A DNA stretch of 8,199 nt from an uncultured Alphaproteobacteria bacterium. Its GTDB lineage: Bacteria; Pseudomonadota; Alphaproteobacteria; UBA7985; CAJQQZ01. This document shows, one piece after another, positions 6,702-8,199 of this stretch. The notes under the pieces were generated by a model, which saw only the letters and a program-made list of their open reading frames with translations, was not told where the DNA came from and searched no databases. Numbering within the stretch: position 1 is the stretch's first letter; the number at the start of each line of letters is the position of its first letter. A program made the translations under genes and the position numbers. The stretch lies in contig CAJQQJ010000124.1 in NCBI GenBank assembly GCA_905480445.1, positions 1 through 8,199 of the forward strand. Direction: 5' to 3'.

Positions 6702-7718
6702 GTGGGCCGCTACCTCTTTTATCGCTTACTGACCATGTTCGGTACTTTGCTGGTAATCAGCTTTTTGATGTTTGTTGTCATCAAACTGCCACCTGGCGAC
6801 TTCTTGTCGAATCAGATTGCCGAACTCAGGTCACAAGGTGAGAGCGCCTCCATTGAAAAGGCAGAGTTTCTGAGAACTCAATACGGGTTAGACAGGCCCT
6901 TCTTGGCGCAGTACTTCTCGTGGCTTGGCGTTTGGCCTGGACCCAATGGGCTCTCCGGTCTGTTGCAAGGCGATTGGGGGTGGTCTTTTGAATATGAACG
7001 ACCTGTCGACCAGGTGGTTGGTGATACCTTATCCCTGACGATTCTGGTAAACTTCGCAACGATACTTTTCATTTATGTTGTGGCTCTGCCCATCGGTATC
7101 TACTCAGCGACCCGTCAATACTCCGTTGGAGACTACGGCATCACCTTGGTCGGCTACATTGGTTTGGCTACGCCTAACTTCTTACTCGGTTTAATCATGC
7201 TCTTTTATGCCAATCGCTGGTTTGGCGTTTCAATCGGCGGTTTGATGGACCCGGTCTTTGAAGACCAACCTTGGTCCTTGGCAAAGCTATGGTCGGTGCT
7301 GGCACACTTGGTCGTACCAACAATAGTGATTGGTACTTCAGGCACGGCCGCAATGATACGGCGACTGAGAGCCAATCTTCTCGATGAGCTGCAAAAGCAA
7401 TACTACACGACAGCAAAAGCTAAAGGCGTACCGCCGACAAAGGCATTGCTTAAGTATCCACTCAGAATGGCACTCAATCCCTTTGTCGCCGACATTGGCA
7501 ACCTCTTGCCATCCATGGTTTCTGGTTCGATTTTGGTCTCTTTGGTATTAAGCCTACCAACTGTAGGACCGATCTTGCTGGACTCGCTTTCTTCTCAAGA
7601 CCAGTATTTGGCTGGCTTTATTTTGATGTTTACCGCCGTATTGACAGTAATCGGCATGATGGTTTCCGACGTTTTGCTGGCGATCTTAGATCCCCGCATC
7701 CGGTTTTCGGCCAGATAG
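6702..7718 (+). CDS. ABC importer permease 1 (DppB/OppB-type)
   Basis: This 338-residue inner-membrane protein forms one half of the translocation channel. It has the N-terminal BPD_transp_1_N layout: a first membrane helix at about 5-28, the PPGDF motif (30-34), then a periplasmic loop with LRTQYGLDRPFLAQY (57-71) and GLLQGDWGWSF (86-96). About five further hydrophobic segments follow (roughly 111-135, 145-170, 197-217, 268-292 and 303-328). The cytoplasmic loop that contacts the ATPase is AKAKGVPPTKALLKYPLR (238-255), with Gly242 as the invariant EAA-loop glycine. The protein ends in LDPRIRFSAR, typical of this family. It starts at a GTG with GGAAG at 6691-6695 6 nt upstream, 18 nt after the binding-protein stop. 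The family and position make the role firm; the cargo is unknown. Confidence 0.95.
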   Translation: MGRYLFYRLLTMFGTLLVISFLMFVVIKLPPGDFLSNQIAELRSQGESASIEKAEFLRTQYGLDRPFLAQYFSWLGVWPGPNGLSGLLQGDWGWSFEYERPVDQVVGDTLSLTILVNFATILFIYVVALPIGIYSATRQYSVGDYGITLVGYIGLATPNFLLGLIMLFYANRWFGVSIGGLMDPVFEDQPWSLAKLWSVLAHLVVPTIVIGTSGTAAMIRRLRANLLDELQKQYYTTAKAKGVPPTKALLKYPLRMALNPFVADIGNLLPSMVSGSILVSLVLSLPTVGPILLDSLSSQDQYLAGFILMFTAVLTVIGMMVSDVLLAILDPRIRFSAR

Positions 7719-7727
7719 GAACAAATC

Positions 7728-8199
7728 ATGACAGATAAGAACAACAAAGCTCCCGAAGACGGCCACTACGTTAATCCGGCCCCTTTTGATCCCTACTCAG
7801 TAGAGACGATCTCTCCCGAGCAGGAAAAATTCTACCGTGCATCTTCGCTGCAAATGATGTGGTGGAAGTTCCGCCGTCACAAAGTTGCAGTTTGGTCTGG
7901 TATCATCTTACTACTACTCTACTTTTCAATTCTGATCAGTGAGATTATCGCGCCTTATGGCCTCAACAGCCGGAATGCAGATTTTCTCTACTCGCCGCCC
8001 CAGTCTATTAACTGGTTTCATGAAGGTTCATTCCAGGGCCCTTTTGTCTATGGAAACAAAAGTGAACTCAATATGGAGACGTTCAAATGGGAAACCAAAA
8101 GAGATACGTCGAAAATTGATAAATTGCGTTTCTTTTGCAGCGGCGATGAATACAAAATGTGGGGTCTTTTTAACGCCGATTTCCATCTGGTTTGCCCCG
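7728..8199 (+). CDS. ABC importer permease 2 (DppC/OppC-type), N-terminal part, cut by the window edge
   Basis: An ATG at 7728, with AGGAA at 7717-7721 overlapping the previous stop, opens a frame that runs off the right edge after 157 codons. It begins with a cytoplasmic tail of about 45 residues, then WWKFRRHKVAV (45-55), the OppC_N hallmark. One membrane helix follows (about 53-75), and IIAPYGLNSRNADFLYSPP (73-91) is the usual family segment after it. Instead of reaching the core permease domain soon after, the protein carries a long periplasmic insert (about 92 to at least 157) with FHEG, GPFVYG, RFFCSGDEYKMWGLF and HLVCP, including Cys137 and Cys156. This insert marks a subfamily found next to long binding proteins, some of which handle sugars. 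The channel-forming core and EAA loop lie beyond the window. It would pair with permease 1. Confidence 0.92.
   Translation, partial: MTDKNNKAPEDGHYVNPAPFDPYSVETISPEQEKFYRASSLQMMWWKFRRHKVAVWSGIILLLLYFSILISEIIAPYGLNSRNADFLYSPPQSINWFHEGSFQGPFVYGNKSELNMETFKWETKRDTSKIDKLRFFCSGDEYKMWGLFNADFHLVCP

Noticed and set aside
1..8199. CRISPR arrays, tRNA or rRNA genes, insertion sequences, toxin-antitoxin or defence genes
   Set aside because: The window is almost fully occupied by the eight genes described. No repeat-spacer pattern, transposase, terminal inverted repeats or structural RNA signature was seen.

Overview
The window is a densely packed, single-strand (+) stretch of about 50% GC (estimated by eye). 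Eight genes are visible and the only non-coding gap of note is about 100 bp. The families present suggest an alphaproteobacterium: a glycosyltransferase/histidine phosphatase/MurG-like glycosyltransferase/deacetylase row, followed by a long-form peptide/oligosaccharide ABC importer with a fused double ATPase. This placement is an inference from family resemblance, since no rRNA or other taxonomic marker lies in the window.

Region 1 (1-2784) is a glycan cassette. It holds the C-terminal end of a GT4-type glycosyltransferase, a histidine phosphatase-superfamily protein, a MurG-like predicted glycosyltransferase (COG4671-like) and a divergent polysaccharide deacetylase-family protein. Each gene overlaps the next by 4 or 8 nt, so the four are almost certainly co-transcribed and translationally coupled. 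The likely product is a sugar-containing molecule that is assembled, dephosphorylated and deacetylated, but the sequence does not identify it.

Region 2 (2785-2883) is the only real intergenic segment. It carries two abutting perfect palindromes, a short perfect inverted repeat, a 7-bp direct repeat and a weak sigma70-like promoter candidate. It has no T-tract terminator. The importer operon may therefore have its own regulated promoter, be read through from the glycan genes, or both.

Region 3 (2884-8199, continuing off the right edge) is an ABC importer of the peptide/nickel/opine (PepT) class. The order is fused two-domain ATPase, periplasmic binding protein with signal peptide, inner-membrane permease 1, and permease 2 (truncated by the window end). 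The long binding protein and the long periplasmic insert in permease 2 resemble the subfamily that in rhizobia and Thermotoga includes oligosaccharide transporters, so 'peptide transporter' should not be assumed.

No RNA genes, mobile elements, CRISPR arrays or pseudogenes were seen. Most of the window is recognisable biology. The less settled points are the joint role of the four glycan genes, their adjacency to the importer, and the structured 99-bp junction between them.
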